Shown: positions 63,709-64,000 of the stretch, piece after piece
Layout of the letters: every line of letters begins with the position of its first letter
Position numbering within the stretch: the first letter of the stretch is position 1
From: Arenibacter arenosicollis
Lineage (GTDB): Bacteria; Bacteroidota; Bacteroidia; Flavobacteriales; Flavobacteriaceae
Length of the DNA: 64,000 nt
Direction of reading: 5' to 3'
Assembly: GCF_014397245.1 (NCBI RefSeq)
Contig: NZ_JACLHY010000008.1
Coordinates: 1 to 64,000 of the forward strand
Notes under the pieces: model-generated
The model's database searches: none
Seen by the model: the letters and a program-made list of their open reading frames with translations, nothing else
Told to the model about the DNA's origin: nothing
Position numbers and translations under genes: made by a program

Positions 63709-64000
63709 GTATTGTTTTTAAGTTATACTTTATTTACACCCCATTTGGTACAATAACCGTGCGATTACCCTTTTAACGATATAGAGTTTAACTGTTGATA
63801 TGGCATTATCATAGTTAAAATTTATACCCAAGCGCTAGCCTTTGCTATAGCTAGGATTGAAGCTTTTAAAAAACTCGGATAAATATGGGTTTTGGCCACT
63901 GGACATGCTTTAAGCCATTTCCAGAACCTGACAAAATGGTGCAATTGAGCAGAAACACAAATGAAAAACCAACCAAACAGTGGGATTGGCATGCTAAAAA

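Overview
The window reads as chromosome of a Bacteroidota member, most likely a marine Flavobacteriaceae. The signs are an AT-rich genome, TAnnTTTG-type -7 promoter boxes with almost no Shine-Dalgarno sequences, a fused CcoN-CcoO oxidase, BlaI/BlaR1 with TonB-type domains, DUF4230/DUF4260/DUF4407 proteins, a GH92 alpha-mannosidase and a long-form urocanate hydratase. I see no rRNA, tRNA, CRISPR array, prophage or transposase. Coding density is high except in two repeat islands.

Layout: 1-730 is a duplicated non-coding repeat. 0.8-9.4 kb holds membrane and housekeeping genes of mostly modest characterisation (CBS pair, DUF4407, DUF998, YdjM-like hydrolase, membrane MutS-like ATPase, YjbR, GNAT, Dabb, DUF4230, DUF4260, cyclase). 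9.4-15.5 kb is a leftward run: hemW, a four-helix-bundle gene with a heptamer tandem repeat, ruvC, a TonB_C-like lipoprotein, a TPR protein, a BlaR1-type protease with two TonB_C domains, and BlaI preceded by palindromic operators. 15.5-17.1 kb is a repeat island with three tandem ~420-450 bp units. 17.1-19.2 kb has DUF456, nitroreductase and LysR genes.

19.2-31.2 kb is an amino-acid catabolism block: hutH-hutI-hutU, then a methyltransferase, a TMTC-like O-mannosyltransferase with TPRs and a polyprenyl-phosphate sugar synthase-like GT2, then hutG, and homogentisate dioxygenase on the opposite strand. 31.5-51.0 kb is largely micro-aerobic respiration: an NrtR-like regulator, universal stress proteins, an FNR/CRP regulator, copper ATPase CcoI, a lipoprotein cytochrome, ccoS-ccoNO-ccoQ-ccoP-ccoG-ccoH-safE, and hemN. 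51.2-60.7 kb is carbohydrate metabolism (nucleotidyltransferase plus NahK-like kinase, LacI, xylA, xylB, GH92), with a stand-alone siroheme synthase domain. 60.8-63.7 kb is the proline operon proC-proB-proA.

The strongest system-level observation is regulatory. A dyad close to TGACAnnTRTCA occurs at four places, and at all five promoters it can serve (fnr, ccoI, ccoS-operon, hemN, a universal stress gene) its centre lies exactly 33 bp upstream of the centre of a -7-like box. This predicts a coherent oxygen-responsive regulon controlled by the FNR-type protein encoded among them. The second is the TMTC-like/GT2 pair, which resembles a bacterial version of lipid-linked protein O-mannosylation inserted in the hut locus.
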